Below are positions 27,614 through 37,124 of a stretch of DNA of 64,000 nucleotides, one piece after another (position 1 is the first letter of the stretch; each line of letters opens with the position of its first letter). Made by a program: the position numbers and the translations under genes. The stretch is taken from positions 1 through 64,000 of the forward strand of contig JAIKYD010000003.1 in the NCBI GenBank assembly GCA_024683485.1, given 5' to 3'. The stretch comes from Saccharofermentans sp. GTDB lineage: Bacteria; Bacillota; Clostridia; Saccharofermentanales; Saccharofermentanaceae. The notes below the pieces were generated by a model that saw only the letters and a program-made list of their open reading frames with translations, did not search any database and was not told the DNA's origin.

Positions 27614-28729
27614 TCATGTTTTCGAGAGGCTTAAGATAATCCCGCAGATCCTGTCAACATCCTCAAGCGCAAGATCAGCATAGATAGGAAGCGTCAGTAC
27701 GCGTTTGGAAATATCAAGGGCAACCGGTGTGGCTTCAGGATCAAACCTTCCCTTATAACAGTCAAAGGCTGTCGTAATCGGATAGAAATACTTTCTTGCG
27801 AAGACTTTATTATCCTCAAGTTCCTTATAAACCTCGTCCCTGTCTGCACCGAATACTGCCTTGTCAAAAACAGCCGGGAAATAAGCATAATTTGGAGTAA
27901 CATCCTCCTGTGCAGGACAAAGCGTCAGACCTTCTTTTCCTCCCAGAAGTTCTCTGTATCTCGCATAGACAGCACTGCGCTTTTTTATCTCATCCGCAAG
28001 ATGTCTTAAGTTGCAGATTCCCATTGCCGCGCAAAACTCATTCATCTTGGCATTGCCGCCGACATATGCGACCTCTTCAGGTCCGTGAATACCAAAATTC
28101 TTAAGATCCTTGAGGCGCTGCTCCAGCGAATCATCGTGATAACAGACGGCTCCGCCCTCAATGGTGTTAAAGACTTTTGTTGCATGGAAACTGAACATTG
28201 ACGCATCACCAAAGCCGGCAACGCTCTTTCCCTTGTATGAGACAGCAAAAGCATGAGCAGCATCGTAGATTACTTTAAGCTCATGTTTTCCGGCAATCTC
28301 AGCGATCTTCTCAACATCACAGATATTTCCGTAAACATGCACCGGAAGAATGGCAACGGTCTTTTCCGTGATAAGCTCTTCTATCTTGTCCGCATCGATC
28401 GTATAAGTAACAGGATCGATGTCGCAGAATACAGGAGTATATCCGCTTCTTACGATCGCATGTGTTGTGGAGGCAAAAGTAAAAGGTGAAGTAATGATCT
28501 CTCCGCCCTTCGGAAGACCAAGAGCCTCCAGGATATTCTCCAAAGCGAGGTGACCGTTGCAGTAGAGCGCAACGTGCTTAACACCGAGCATAGACTCCAG
28601 TTCCGCCTGAAACTGCTTATGCTTTACACCCATGTTAGTAAGCCAGTGGGAATCCCACAATTCCTTTATCTCATTTGTGTATTCCTCTATATCAGGCATC
28701 GAGGATCTCGTTACCAGTATCTCATCCAT
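27614..28729 (-). CDS. DegT/DnrJ/EryC1/StrS aminotransferase
   Basis: GGEIITSPFTFASTTHAI, VIYDAAHAFAVSYKGKSVAGFGDASMFSFHATKVFNTIEGGAV. Confidence 0.92.
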   Translation of the reverse strand: MDEILVTRSSMPDIEEYTNEIKELWDSHWLTNMGVKHKQFQAELESMLGVKHVALYCNGHLALENILEALGLPKGGEIITSPFTFASTTHAIVRSGYTPVFCDIDPVTYTIDADKIEELITEKTVAILPVHVYGNICDVEKIAEIAGKHELKVIYDAAHAFAVSYKGKSVAGFGDASMFSFHATKVFNTIEGGAVCYHDDSLEQRLKDLKNFGIHGPEEVAYVGGNAKMNEFCAAMGICNLRHLADEIKKRSAVYARYRELLGGKEGLTLCPAQEDVTPNYAYFPAVFDKAVFGADRDEVYKELEDNKVFARKYFYPITTAFDCYKGRFDPEATPVALDISKRVLTLPIYADLALEDVDRICGIILSLSKT

Positions 28730-28730
28730 A

Positions 28731-30017
28731 TCACATTCTCCAATCGATCAGGCTCTCTATCATATCAAGATCATAGACAGGAATGCCCAGTTTATCATGA
28801 ACATCTTTGCGCTTCGAGAAAGCATCATCAATAAAGATCACATCTTTGCCTGTTATATAATCACTCTTGTTGTGATCAGCAGGTATATGAATTATCTCTG
28901 CGAACAGGTCTTTGGATATCTTAAATCTCTCAAGTGAATCATAGATATCTTTCTCGTGCATAGTAAGCAGCACTACAGGGATGCCCTTGTTAAAGCACTG
29001 GTAAACAAAGGCCAGTGCCATTATGTTGACTTTGTCATCCAGATAAAGCGTATCATCAAAATCAAGATACACCTTATCGTACTTTACACTCGTCTGATAG
29101 CGGCTTATAAAGGCACGGTCAAGCAGGATATCCTGATTATTATTGATAATATCGACATCATATCCCAGCAAATCGAAAATCGTGAGCATAGGATAATTGA
29201 TCCCGAGATTTCTGGTCGTTCCCATCGTTCCGGGAATCCTCGGGGATATCTCAAGGAGCCTGTATTCACCCGAAGTATTGCGCTTCAGCTGGAAGAACCA
29301 TGCACCGCTGAAGACCATCTTCGAATTGATCTTCTCCGCAATGATCTTTACCTGCTCATCAAGCGGAATGATCCTGCTGCGGACAGCAATTCCGGATCTG
29401 ATACGTTCTCTCCTTCTTATGATCGAAGACCTGAGCACACCGTTCCTGTCAGTAAAGCAGTCAACAGTATATTCATCTCCGGGAAGATACTCGCAGATAA
29501 CATACTGCTCATCACCCGACAGCAGAAGGTCCAGTTCTTCACGCGATGTGACCTTCATTGCACCTTCTGCTCCCTGTCCAACGGCAGGTTTGCAGAAAAC
29601 AGGATATTTATCGATATCATCAGCTGAAGGATAAGTTCTCGGAATGAAATCCTCATCTTTGAAGAACTCATAAGTTTTTGTCTTTGAACGGCATGTATCA
29701 ACAGTTTCCAGCGGGGAAGTGACAACTTTTGCATGGAGCTTGTCCTGCGCCTGTGTCAAAGCCAGGCACGCACTGTCATGGGCAGGATATATGAGGTCGA
29801 TACCGTATTCATCGATCACCTTGTTAAAGGCATCGACAAATCCCGGATCACTCGGATAAGGCACTCCTTCAATGTAGTTTTTGAATACAAATTCGGCATG
29901 GCAAGATATGCTGCTGCATCCATACAGTTCAACAAACTTGGAATATTTCAATGCATTATGTATCTCGAATGCGATCTCCGTTCCGGCCGGAAATATGAGC
30001 ACCTTCTGCTTCATCAT
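28731..30017 (-). CDS. ATP-grasp ligase fused to HAD-type domain
   Basis: N-terminal ATP-grasp (PVFCKPAVGQGAEGAMKV, CEYLPGDEYTVDCF, LLEISPRIPG) followed by VYLDFDDTLYLDD...VIFIDDAFSKRKDV (HAD). Confidence 0.82.
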   Translation of the reverse strand: MMKQKVLIFPAGTEIAFEIHNALKYSKFVELYGCSSISCHAEFVFKNYIEGVPYPSDPGFVDAFNKVIDEYGIDLIYPAHDSACLALTQAQDKLHAKVVTSPLETVDTCRSKTKTYEFFKDEDFIPRTYPSADDIDKYPVFCKPAVGQGAEGAMKVTSREELDLLLSGDEQYVICEYLPGDEYTVDCFTDRNGVLRSSIIRRRERIRSGIAVRSRIIPLDEQVKIIAEKINSKMVFSGAWFFQLKRNTSGEYRLLEISPRIPGTMGTTRNLGINYPMLTIFDLLGYDVDIINNNQDILLDRAFISRYQTSVKYDKVYLDFDDTLYLDDKVNIMALAFVYQCFNKGIPVVLLTMHEKDIYDSLERFKISKDLFAEIIHIPADHNKSDYITGKDVIFIDDAFSKRKDVHDKLGIPVYDLDMIESLIDWRM

Positions 30018-31474
30018 TAACTCTGCTCCTTCTTACCAATAATACTCTTTATCACATCCAACAGATAGTCAAAACTCTCCATTTTGAACAGCTTCGCACC
30101 AAGAGTATATATTGCAACGCCAAGCGGGACCTGTATTGCAAGTGTGATATATTCGTTCATTCCGAGGAATCCCACACAGTAGACTATCCCTCCCATTACC
30201 CAGGCAAGTATTATCGAAGGAAGGATATCTTTGAGCTGTTCCAGATAACCGTAGTTTATGAGTTTCTTATTCGGCCAGGAATTTATGATCTGGCATATAA
30301 AGTCACTTACGAGCAATGACAGCGTGATCGCAAAGACTCCGTACCACATCGATATCAGGAGAAGTGATATTCCGACTATCTTCTTGATGACCTCGAGCTT
30401 AAGGAATATATCACTTCTTCCAAGAGCCTTTATCGCATTGAGGTTGGACGTATGGATCGGATAGAAGGTATAACTGATGCACAGGATCACCATATACGGC
30501 ACCAATGGCAGCCAGACATCCGGAAGGATTACCTTGACAATGGAAGTAGAGCAGCATGCAAGACCTGCCATCATTGGAGCCATCAGGAAGATACTCGTCT
30601 TCATGGCCCTTCGCGTCATGCTCTTTACGCGTTCCTTATCATCCTGAACGCCTGACATTGCGGGGAAAAGAACACTGTCTATGGATGTGTTGATATTCGC
30701 AGTAATGAATCCGGGGAACTGGTTTGCCCTGTCATAGAACGCCAGATCCTCTTCTGTATATTTCTTGCCGATGATGAGCGCACGGAGCTGGGTATAGCCT
30801 GTATCCAGGAGACTCGATAACAGAAGCTTCCAGCCGTATCCGAACAGAACTTTAAGTCTCTTGAACGAGAAATAAAACTCTGGTTTCCACTTTACAGTTA
30901 TCCACAATATGATGGTATCGATCGCAGTATTTGAGACCGATTGGATAACCAGTGCCCACATGCCGTATCCCTTGAGGGCAAGAATGATCCCGGCAACAGC
31001 CGCAAATATGGTTCCGCCCAGAGTCGAGAAGAAAAATCTCTTGAACATAAGGTTTTTAGAGACATAGGCTATCTGAACATTCTTGACTCCGGAGATAATG
31101 ATCGTAAGACCAAGCACCCTTATGATGGGAGTAAGTGACGGATCCTCATAGAAATTTGCAAACAGAGGTGCAGTAAAGAACAGAAGCGTGTACAGGATTG
31201 CACAGAAAACGATATTGAAAAAGAATACCGTCGAGAAATCCTTGTTGTCGGAGTCTTTTTTCTGGATCAGTGCATTTCCCAGACCGCTGTCAACAAATAC
31301 CTGAAGGATCGTAATAACTACAAGAACCAATGCAATTGATCCGAACAGATCGGGATCCAGCACATTAGCCAGGACCAGGGATACTATAAGCTCTACGCCC
31401 TTTGCTCCGACACGCTCAAACAGTCTCCAAAGGAAACTGTTCATTACCTTGTTGCCTGTAACGCCCTTCTCCAT
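30017..31474 (-). CDS. Wzx-type oligosaccharide flippase
   Basis: Multi-TM MATE/MOP-like: NSFLWRLFERVGAKGVELIVSLVLANVLDPDLFGSIALVLVV..., within glycan cluster. Confidence 0.88.
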   Translation of the reverse strand: MEKGVTGNKVMNSFLWRLFERVGAKGVELIVSLVLANVLDPDLFGSIALVLVVITILQVFVDSGLGNALIQKKDSDNKDFSTVFFFNIVFCAILYTLLFFTAPLFANFYEDPSLTPIIRVLGLTIIISGVKNVQIAYVSKNLMFKRFFFSTLGGTIFAAVAGIILALKGYGMWALVIQSVSNTAIDTIILWITVKWKPEFYFSFKRLKVLFGYGWKLLLSSLLDTGYTQLRALIIGKKYTEEDLAFYDRANQFPGFITANINTSIDSVLFPAMSGVQDDKERVKSMTRRAMKTSIFLMAPMMAGLACCSTSIVKVILPDVWLPLVPYMVILCISYTFYPIHTSNLNAIKALGRSDIFLKLEVIKKIVGISLLLISMWYGVFAITLSLLVSDFICQIINSWPNKKLINYGYLEQLKDILPSIILAWVMGGIVYCVGFLGMNEYITLAIQVPLGVAIYTLGAKLFKMESFDYLLDVIKSIIGKKEQS

Positions 31475-31479
31475 ACGCT

Positions 31480-32322
31480 TTACCTTTTAAACAGTATCAA
31501 AAGTCTCAGATGCACTCTGGAGAGAAACAGTCTGAAAAGCTTTTTGGATATGGTCTTGTGGTATTTTCTGCCGGTATCGGTATCGAGTTGTTTAAGCCCG
31601 GCCACAAGTTCTTTTATGAAGGCCAGGTTTGCCCTCCTGTTCTTCTCGGAAGAAACTGACCAGGAACCAGGCACCGACACACGGTAAACCGACATATTAT
31701 CAGGAAGATAAAGCATTCCGCCTTTTATTGAACCGCTTATCTGATAGGTATAATCCAGAGGGCATACATCAACGAACTTTCTTCTCTCGGTAAGGATCTC
31801 TCTTCTTACAAGGATGGAGTTTGTAGATACAAATGCACCTCCGCCTTCAATAACTTTCTCAACGGGGATTACAGTCATTTCCTTTCCGTGTTCGACTGCT
31901 CCGGTTACAGTCCCGTCGGATGCATTGATGAGCGTTGATGCGTGCACACAGATATCTGTTTCAGGGTGAGATTCCAAAGCATCGTGCTGTTTCTGAAGCT
32001 TATCAGGATCAGTCCAGTAGTCATCACCCTCGCATAAAGCAATATATTTACCCTTTGAACGTCTCAGCTGAAATACATCCGTGATCCAGACATCTTTTGA
32101 ATACTGATTTTCTTTCTGATAGATGGGCTTGATTATATCCGGATATTTCGCTTCGTATTCACGGATGATGTCCGCGGTGTTATCAGTCGATGCATCATCA
32201 TGAATCAGGACCTCATACTTAAAGCCCGTTCTCTGCATCACAAAACCGTCCAGCGCGTCCCTGATGTACTTGCCGTGGTTATATGCGTTGCATATTATGC
32301 TTACTTCGACATCACTGTTCAT
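31480..32322 (-). CDS. glycosyltransferase family 2
   Basis: VSIICNAYNHGKYIRDALDGFVMQRTGFKYEVLIHDDASTDNT..., LCEGDDYWTDPDKLQKQ. Confidence 0.92.
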   Translation of the reverse strand: MNSDVEVSIICNAYNHGKYIRDALDGFVMQRTGFKYEVLIHDDASTDNTADIIREYEAKYPDIIKPIYQKENQYSKDVWITDVFQLRRSKGKYIALCEGDDYWTDPDKLQKQHDALESHPETDICVHASTLINASDGTVTGAVEHGKEMTVIPVEKVIEGGGAFVSTNSILVRREILTERRKFVDVCPLDYTYQISGSIKGGMLYLPDNMSVYRVSVPGSWSVSSEKNRRANLAFIKELVAGLKQLDTDTGRKYHKTISKKLFRLFLSRVHLRLLILFKR

Positions 32323-32338
32323 TCAGTTCTTTCTCCGA

Positions 32339-33469
32339 TCAGTTGCCGGCGGAAGAATTCAGGTAATCCATGAAATTCTCTTTGTTCTCAAGTGCTGTAG
32401 TGGTCGGTCTTCCAAGATCTTCTCTTGCCCCGATCGAGCACTTGACTTCAATAAGGCTCAGTTCATTCCTTTTTTTCGCTGATTCAAGTTCCTTATCGAG
32501 ATCATCGAAATTATCAACGCTGACAGCGTTTGGATATCCGCATGCTTTGGCAACCGCCACAATATCAATGGAGTCCGCAACGGTCGGCATTCCGCCTACA
32601 GTCTCATGTGCACTGTTGTTAATGACGACATGAATAAGATTTGAAGGTTTATTTGCACCCAGAACCGCCATGGATCCCATGTGCATAAGAACTGCACCGT
32701 CACCGTCCACGCACCAGATCCTCATGTCAGGTTTGTTGATGGCAACTCCCAGAGCAATAGATGATGAATGACCCATTGATCCGACTGTCAGGAAGTCATA
32801 CTTGTGTGACTGCCCGTTCGCTACCCTGGTCTCGAAAAGTTCTCTTGAAGCCTTGCCCGTCGTTGAAACGATCGGATCCTCACCTGAGGCCTTCACGATA
32901 TGCTGGATAATCTCTTCACGGACCATTTTGTTCTCATTCTTGTATTCGACTTTGCCGTCAAATGTAAGGGCTCCCTTGCGGATAACAAAAGCAACATCTT
33001 TGCCCTTTGCAAGGATATCCCTGAAGCCTGCCATAGCAGCTTCTGCTTCTTCATCAGTTGTGTCTTTTCCAATGATAAATGTTGCTATATCCATATCCTC
33101 AAGGAGTTTGACTGTTACCTCACCCTGATAGATATGCTGCGGCTCATCGTGTATGCCAGGCTCACCGCGCCAGCCTACGATAAAGACCATAGGGATCGCA
33201 TAGACCTTGTCATTTAAGAGTGACGCAACAGGATTAATGATGTTGCCCTCACCTGAATTCTGCATATAAACAACCGGAACTTTGCCTGTGGCAAGGTGGT
33301 AGCCTGCTGCCAGAGCCGTGCAGTTGCCCTCGTTTGCGGCGATCACATGATGATGCGGATCTATCCCGTATTCAGCCATCAGATAATTGCAAAGAGCTTT
33401 CAGCTGGCTGTCCGGAACTCCCGAATAGAAATCAGCACCTATTATCTCTACAAGTTTTTCAACCTTCAT
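32339..33469 (-). CDS. aepY: phosphonopyruvate decarboxylase (ThDP-dependent)
   Basis: FYSGVPDSQLKALCNYL, ANEGNCTALAAGYHLATGKVPVVYMQNSGEGN, IWCVDGDGAVLMHMGSMA, NNSAHETVGGMPT. Confidence 0.93.
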   Translation of the reverse strand: MKVEKLVEIIGADFYSGVPDSQLKALCNYLMAEYGIDPHHHVIAANEGNCTALAAGYHLATGKVPVVYMQNSGEGNIINPVASLLNDKVYAIPMVFIVGWRGEPGIHDEPQHIYQGEVTVKLLEDMDIATFIIGKDTTDEEAEAAMAGFRDILAKGKDVAFVIRKGALTFDGKVEYKNENKMVREEIIQHIVKASGEDPIVSTTGKASRELFETRVANGQSHKYDFLTVGSMGHSSSIALGVAINKPDMRIWCVDGDGAVLMHMGSMAVLGANKPSNLIHVVINNSAHETVGGMPTVADSIDIVAVAKACGYPNAVSVDNFDDLDKELESAKKRNELSLIEVKCSIGAREDLGRPTTTALENKENFMDYLNSSAGN

Positions 33470-33493
33470 ATTCTTCTCCGATTCCGTTCTTTA

Positions 33494-34789
33494 TCACAAC
33501 TCATCGATTAATGTGATTATATCTTTGATAGACATAAGTCTGTCATCGACCTCTTTAGCCCTGTGGTATCTCAGGATATCCTCAGCCGTTTTCTGCATTG
33601 CAGGGAACGCACTCCTTGTAAGCTGATTTGCGTAAATAACTATATTTACACCGTGCTGGGCAAGTTCTTCCTCAGTAATGATATTAAAGCTCGACGGAAC
33701 AACAACGATAGGAGTCTCCTTATTATCTGCCCTGAACTTGTCACAGAACTCCAGGATCTCAGCAGGATCCTTCTTTCTGCTGTGGATCATTATGCCATCG
33801 GCACCAGCCGCAACGAATGCATGTGCACGTTCAAGCGCATCCTCCATTCCCTGCTCGAGGATAAGACTCTCGATCCTTGCAATGATCATGAAATCATCCG
33901 TAAGCTGTGCTTTCTTTCCTGCAGCGATCTTGGCACTCATCTCTTCGATGGTAGCCTGAGTCTGCTTGACCTCGGTACCGAAGAGCGAATTCTTCTTAAG
34001 ACCTTTCTTGTCCTCAATGATAACTGCCGACACGCCCATTCTCTCCAGTGAACGGACAGTATATACGAAATGCTCTGTAAGTCCGCCTGTATCACCGTCA
34101 AAGATTATCGGCTTTGTCGTAACTTCGGTAATATCGTCTATCGTTCTGAATCTTGATGTCATATCAACGAGTTCGATATCAGGTTTGCCCTTTGCAGTGG
34201 AATCGCAGAGCGATGAGATCCACATGGCATCGAACTGGTCGAGTCTGCCGTCATGCTCAACTATGGTCTTCTCAACGATAAGACCGGTAAGACCGCTGTG
34301 TGCCTCCATCGCCTTGACGATAGGTGTGAGATGGATCAGCTGGCGAAGACGCTTTCTTCTGTACTCAGGCATGGCCAGCTTTTCCCTGAGCTGCATATCG
34401 ATCTTCCTGACCTTCTCGTTGTATGTGTAGGGAATGTCGACCATTTCCCCTCCATACGCTTCAATAAGACCCTTAACATGGTCATATATCGACTTCTCAG
34501 GACCTTCTTTCCAGTTGTCACCATGAAGGACATAGTCAGGCTTTATAAGAGCGATGACGTCGTCATACAGCATGTCATTCTGGATCACGACTTCATCCAC
34601 ACCCTCTATGCTCCTGTAAAGCTTAAGCCTTTCCTCCTGGCTTATGGTCGGGAATTTGTTATAGCGGATCGATGCCTCATCAGAAAGACAGCCGATTATA
34701 ACGCGGCCTCTCTTCTTAGCCTCGTTGATGATGTTCAAATGACCTTCGTGAATGACATCCGTGCAAAAACATGTATAAGCAGTCTTCAT
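33494..34789 (-). CDS. aepX: N-terminal HxGH nucleotidyltransferase fused to phosphoenolpyruvate mutase
   Basis: N-term CTDVIHEGHLNIINEAKKRG (HxGH cytidylyltransferase); C-term PEP mutase signature IIEDKKGLKKNSLFG (EDKxxxxxNS), FDGDTGG. Confidence 0.93.
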   Translation of the reverse strand: MKTAYTCFCTDVIHEGHLNIINEAKKRGRVIIGCLSDEASIRYNKFPTISQEERLKLYRSIEGVDEVVIQNDMLYDDVIALIKPDYVLHGDNWKEGPEKSIYDHVKGLIEAYGGEMVDIPYTYNEKVRKIDMQLREKLAMPEYRRKRLRQLIHLTPIVKAMEAHSGLTGLIVEKTIVEHDGRLDQFDAMWISSLCDSTAKGKPDIELVDMTSRFRTIDDITEVTTKPIIFDGDTGGLTEHFVYTVRSLERMGVSAVIIEDKKGLKKNSLFGTEVKQTQATIEEMSAKIAAGKKAQLTDDFMIIARIESLILEQGMEDALERAHAFVAAGADGIMIHSRKKDPAEILEFCDKFRADNKETPIVVVPSSFNIITEEELAQHGVNIVIYANQLTRSAFPAMQKTAEDILRYHRAKEVDDRLMSIKDIITLIDEL

Positions 34790-34799
34790 ATCATTTTCC

Positions 34800-35933
34800 T
34801 CAATTCTTGTAAGTTACGGGGATCTGAACTCCGGTCGATTCAAGGGCTTCCCTGAATACAACAAAGAAATCTTTGATATCATCTTCGTCTATAGCACCGA
34901 GAGAGCAAAGACGGAAAGTATTAGTAGTGCTGATCTTTCCGGGATAAATCGTAAATCCTCTCTCATAGCAGTAATCGTGAACCTTCTCAAAGCTCCAGTT
35001 GGGATCATCAGGATAGATGGCAGATGATACTAATCCGGCTCTCCATTCAGGTTTGATGACCTGTTTGAAACCAAGTTCATCAAGGCCGTTGTTTATGGCA
35101 TTGAACACGCGTGTGTGGCGTGCCCATTTCGCTTCCTCACCCTCGTTCCAGTATTCCTTAAGCGCCTGGATAGTCGCATATATCGTCTGTACCGGAGGCG
35201 TGAAATGCATCTCGCCTGTCTTCTCAAAGCATTCGTACTGCAGATAAAGATTGCAGTAGTAACTTCTCTTCGGGAAGTCTTTGGATGCTTCGATGATTGC
35301 CCTGTTTCCAACAACAAAAGAAAGTCCCGTAAACGACATCAAACCCTTCTGAGCAGATGCCATACAGAAATCGATGTTGTCTTCCTCAATATTAATAGGT
35401 CTCATGGCATAGGTCGATGTGGTATCAACCGTGAATATTGCATTGTACTTGTGAACAAGAGCACCTATCTCTCTTATGGGATTCAGTATGCCTGTTCCGG
35501 TCTCATTGTGTGTTGTGTGAACCAGCCCGATATCGGGATTCTCTTTCAGTGTCTTCTCGACAACATCAAGGTCAGGTCTCTCATCCACAGGGAACTTCAG
35601 ATCGATATAAGGAAGGCCGTAATACTGACATATCTCGACCGCCCTTGAGGAATAAGCGCCGTTGTTGATAACAAGGACCTTCTTTCCTTCAGGCAGCAGG
35701 CTGTTGACGCATATGTCGATGTTAATAGTGCCTGAACCGCAGAACAGCACGCTCGTATATTTCTCAAGATCCCCGTGAACAATTTTGACGAGGTCTTCAC
35801 GGATTCCCTTCATAAGTCCGGCAAATTCTTTCTCGCGCGGACAGATATCAGGAACGACCTGGGCATACTTTACCGTATCCGTTGTCGTGGACGGACCGGG
35901 ATTAAGAAGGATATTTCTCTTTACTGGATCCAT
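34800..35933 (-). CDS. 2-aminoethylphosphonate-pyruvate transaminase-type class V aminotransferase
   Basis: ILLNPGPSTTTDTVKYAQVVPDICPREKEF, THNETGTGILNPI, MASAQKGLMSFTGLSFVV. Confidence 0.92.
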   Translation of the reverse strand: MDPVKRNILLNPGPSTTTDTVKYAQVVPDICPREKEFAGLMKGIREDLVKIVHGDLEKYTSVLFCGSGTINIDICVNSLLPEGKKVLVINNGAYSSRAVEICQYYGLPYIDLKFPVDERPDLDVVEKTLKENPDIGLVHTTHNETGTGILNPIREIGALVHKYNAIFTVDTTSTYAMRPINIEEDNIDFCMASAQKGLMSFTGLSFVVGNRAIIEASKDFPKRSYYCNLYLQYECFEKTGEMHFTPPVQTIYATIQALKEYWNEGEEAKWARHTRVFNAINNGLDELGFKQVIKPEWRAGLVSSAIYPDDPNWSFEKVHDYCYERGFTIYPGKISTTNTFRLCSLGAIDEDDIKDFFVVFREALESTGVQIPVTYKN

Positions 35934-35948
35934 TTTCGTTACACTCCA

Positions 35949-36839
35949 TCAAACATCATATGTGGGATCTATCTTCTTGAGTTCCTTGAAGGTATCTATC
36001 TCAACGATATCCTCATCAAAGCACTCCCGTACTTCCACTGCATAATTCTTCTTCCTGTAAACAAGAGGGACCTGTTCCCAGTATCTCTCCTTGCCGCCTG
36101 GTGTCGAGAACACATCGGGAATATCCTTGGCAAGCTTCTTTCCGTCCTCTTCATTCCAGTAGCTTATGCCAACCATCTGCCAGCAGTCTTCCCCGCCAAC
36201 TTTCTCTTCAACGATAACTCCGTCCTTGACCTCAAAACACCAGTCATCCGTGCGGTCTTTTCTGATGGCAAGGAAGTCTGAAGTATAGTGATATTTCGTG
36301 ATTATCTTGTGATTTGATAAGAGCAGGTCTGCCTCAAAAACATAGGCGTTGGAAAGCAGTTCCTTTGCAATCATGGAAGAGCTTATGTTATTTGCCTCAT
36401 TATAAACGGGATTCTCAAGGAACCTGATCATAGGATACTTGTAAAGAAGCTGATCGAACTGCTCCGCAAGATATCCGCGGACAATATAGATCTCTTCGAT
36501 ACCGGCTTCAAGACAGGCATCGATAAGGTGATCGATGATCCTTGTGCCCTTTACTCTGACAAGCGGCTTGGGAGTATTAAAGGTTATGGGAACAAGCCTG
36601 GAACCGAATCCTGCCGCGATAAAGATGGCTCGCTTCGCTCTGTAAGGTTCAAGAGCGTTCATTCCGTCTGCAGTAATGCTGCCATTTGAAACAAGTCCTG
36701 CATCCGTGAGTTCCTTGACCGCCCTGTTGACCGTACCGAGGCTGTGGCCTGTAAGTTTTTCAATGTCTCTCTGCGTTAAAGGACCGGATTCCAAAGCCAT
36801 CCTCTCCAACACGTCAAACTGTTTTCTAGTAAGATTCAT
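35949..36839 (-). CDS. winged-HTH domain fused to LicC/PntC-like nucleotidyltransferase
   Basis: HTH: TRKQFDVLERMALESGPLTQRDIEKLTGHSLGTVNRAVKELTDAGLV; NTase: AIFIAAGFGSRLVPITFNTPKPLVRVKGTRIIDHLIDACLEAGI. Confidence 0.88.
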   Translation of the reverse strand: MNLTRKQFDVLERMALESGPLTQRDIEKLTGHSLGTVNRAVKELTDAGLVSNGSITADGMNALEPYRAKRAIFIAAGFGSRLVPITFNTPKPLVRVKGTRIIDHLIDACLEAGIEEIYIVRGYLAEQFDQLLYKYPMIRFLENPVYNEANNISSSMIAKELLSNAYVFEADLLLSNHKIITKYHYTSDFLAIRKDRTDDWCFEVKDGVIVEEKVGGEDCWQMVGISYWNEEDGKKLAKDIPDVFSTPGGKERYWEQVPLVYRKKNYAVEVRECFDEDIVEIDTFKELKKIDPTYDV

Positions 36840-36864
36840 AATAACTCCTGATGTTTAATATTGA

Positions 36865-36929
36865 CACATTATCGCACCGATATTGAACACACGTCAATCT
36901 TTTTAATATAAATGCCACATTACTGCACC
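36865..36929. promoter_or_regulatory. direct repeats CACATTAYYGCACC upstream of the HTH-nucleotidyltransferase
   Basis: CACATTATCGCACC (36865-36878) and CACATTACTGCACC (36916-36929), 51-bp period; the first overlaps a minus-strand GATAAT -10 candidate. Confidence 0.5.
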
Positions 36930-36975
36930 ATGTTAATCCGCAGGATATTGCAATTTGGAAGGTTGAATGTATAAT

Positions 36976-37115
36976 TTGAGGCGTCCAAGGCGGAGTGTGA
37001 TTCTCCGACCGGCGGTAAGCGTCATAGCGCAAGCCCGCAAGCCTCATAAATCATTAAGGTGAGGTTGACCCGGTGGGATTCCGGGGCCGACGGTAAAGTC
37101 CGGAAGAAAGGAAGT
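36976..37115 (+). ncRNA. FMN riboswitch (RFN element)
   Basis: Conserved blocks GGCGGAGTGTGATTCTCCGACCGGCGGTAA...AGCCCGCAAGCC...CGGTGGGATTCCGGGGCCGACGGTAAAGTCCGGAAGAAAG. Confidence 0.95.
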
Positions 37116-37124
37116 GTATTTTCT

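Noticed and set aside
37059-37124. N-terminal extension MRLTRWDSGADGKVRKKGSVFS of RibU
   Set aside because: It is translated from FMN riboswitch sequence; the start is better placed at 37125.
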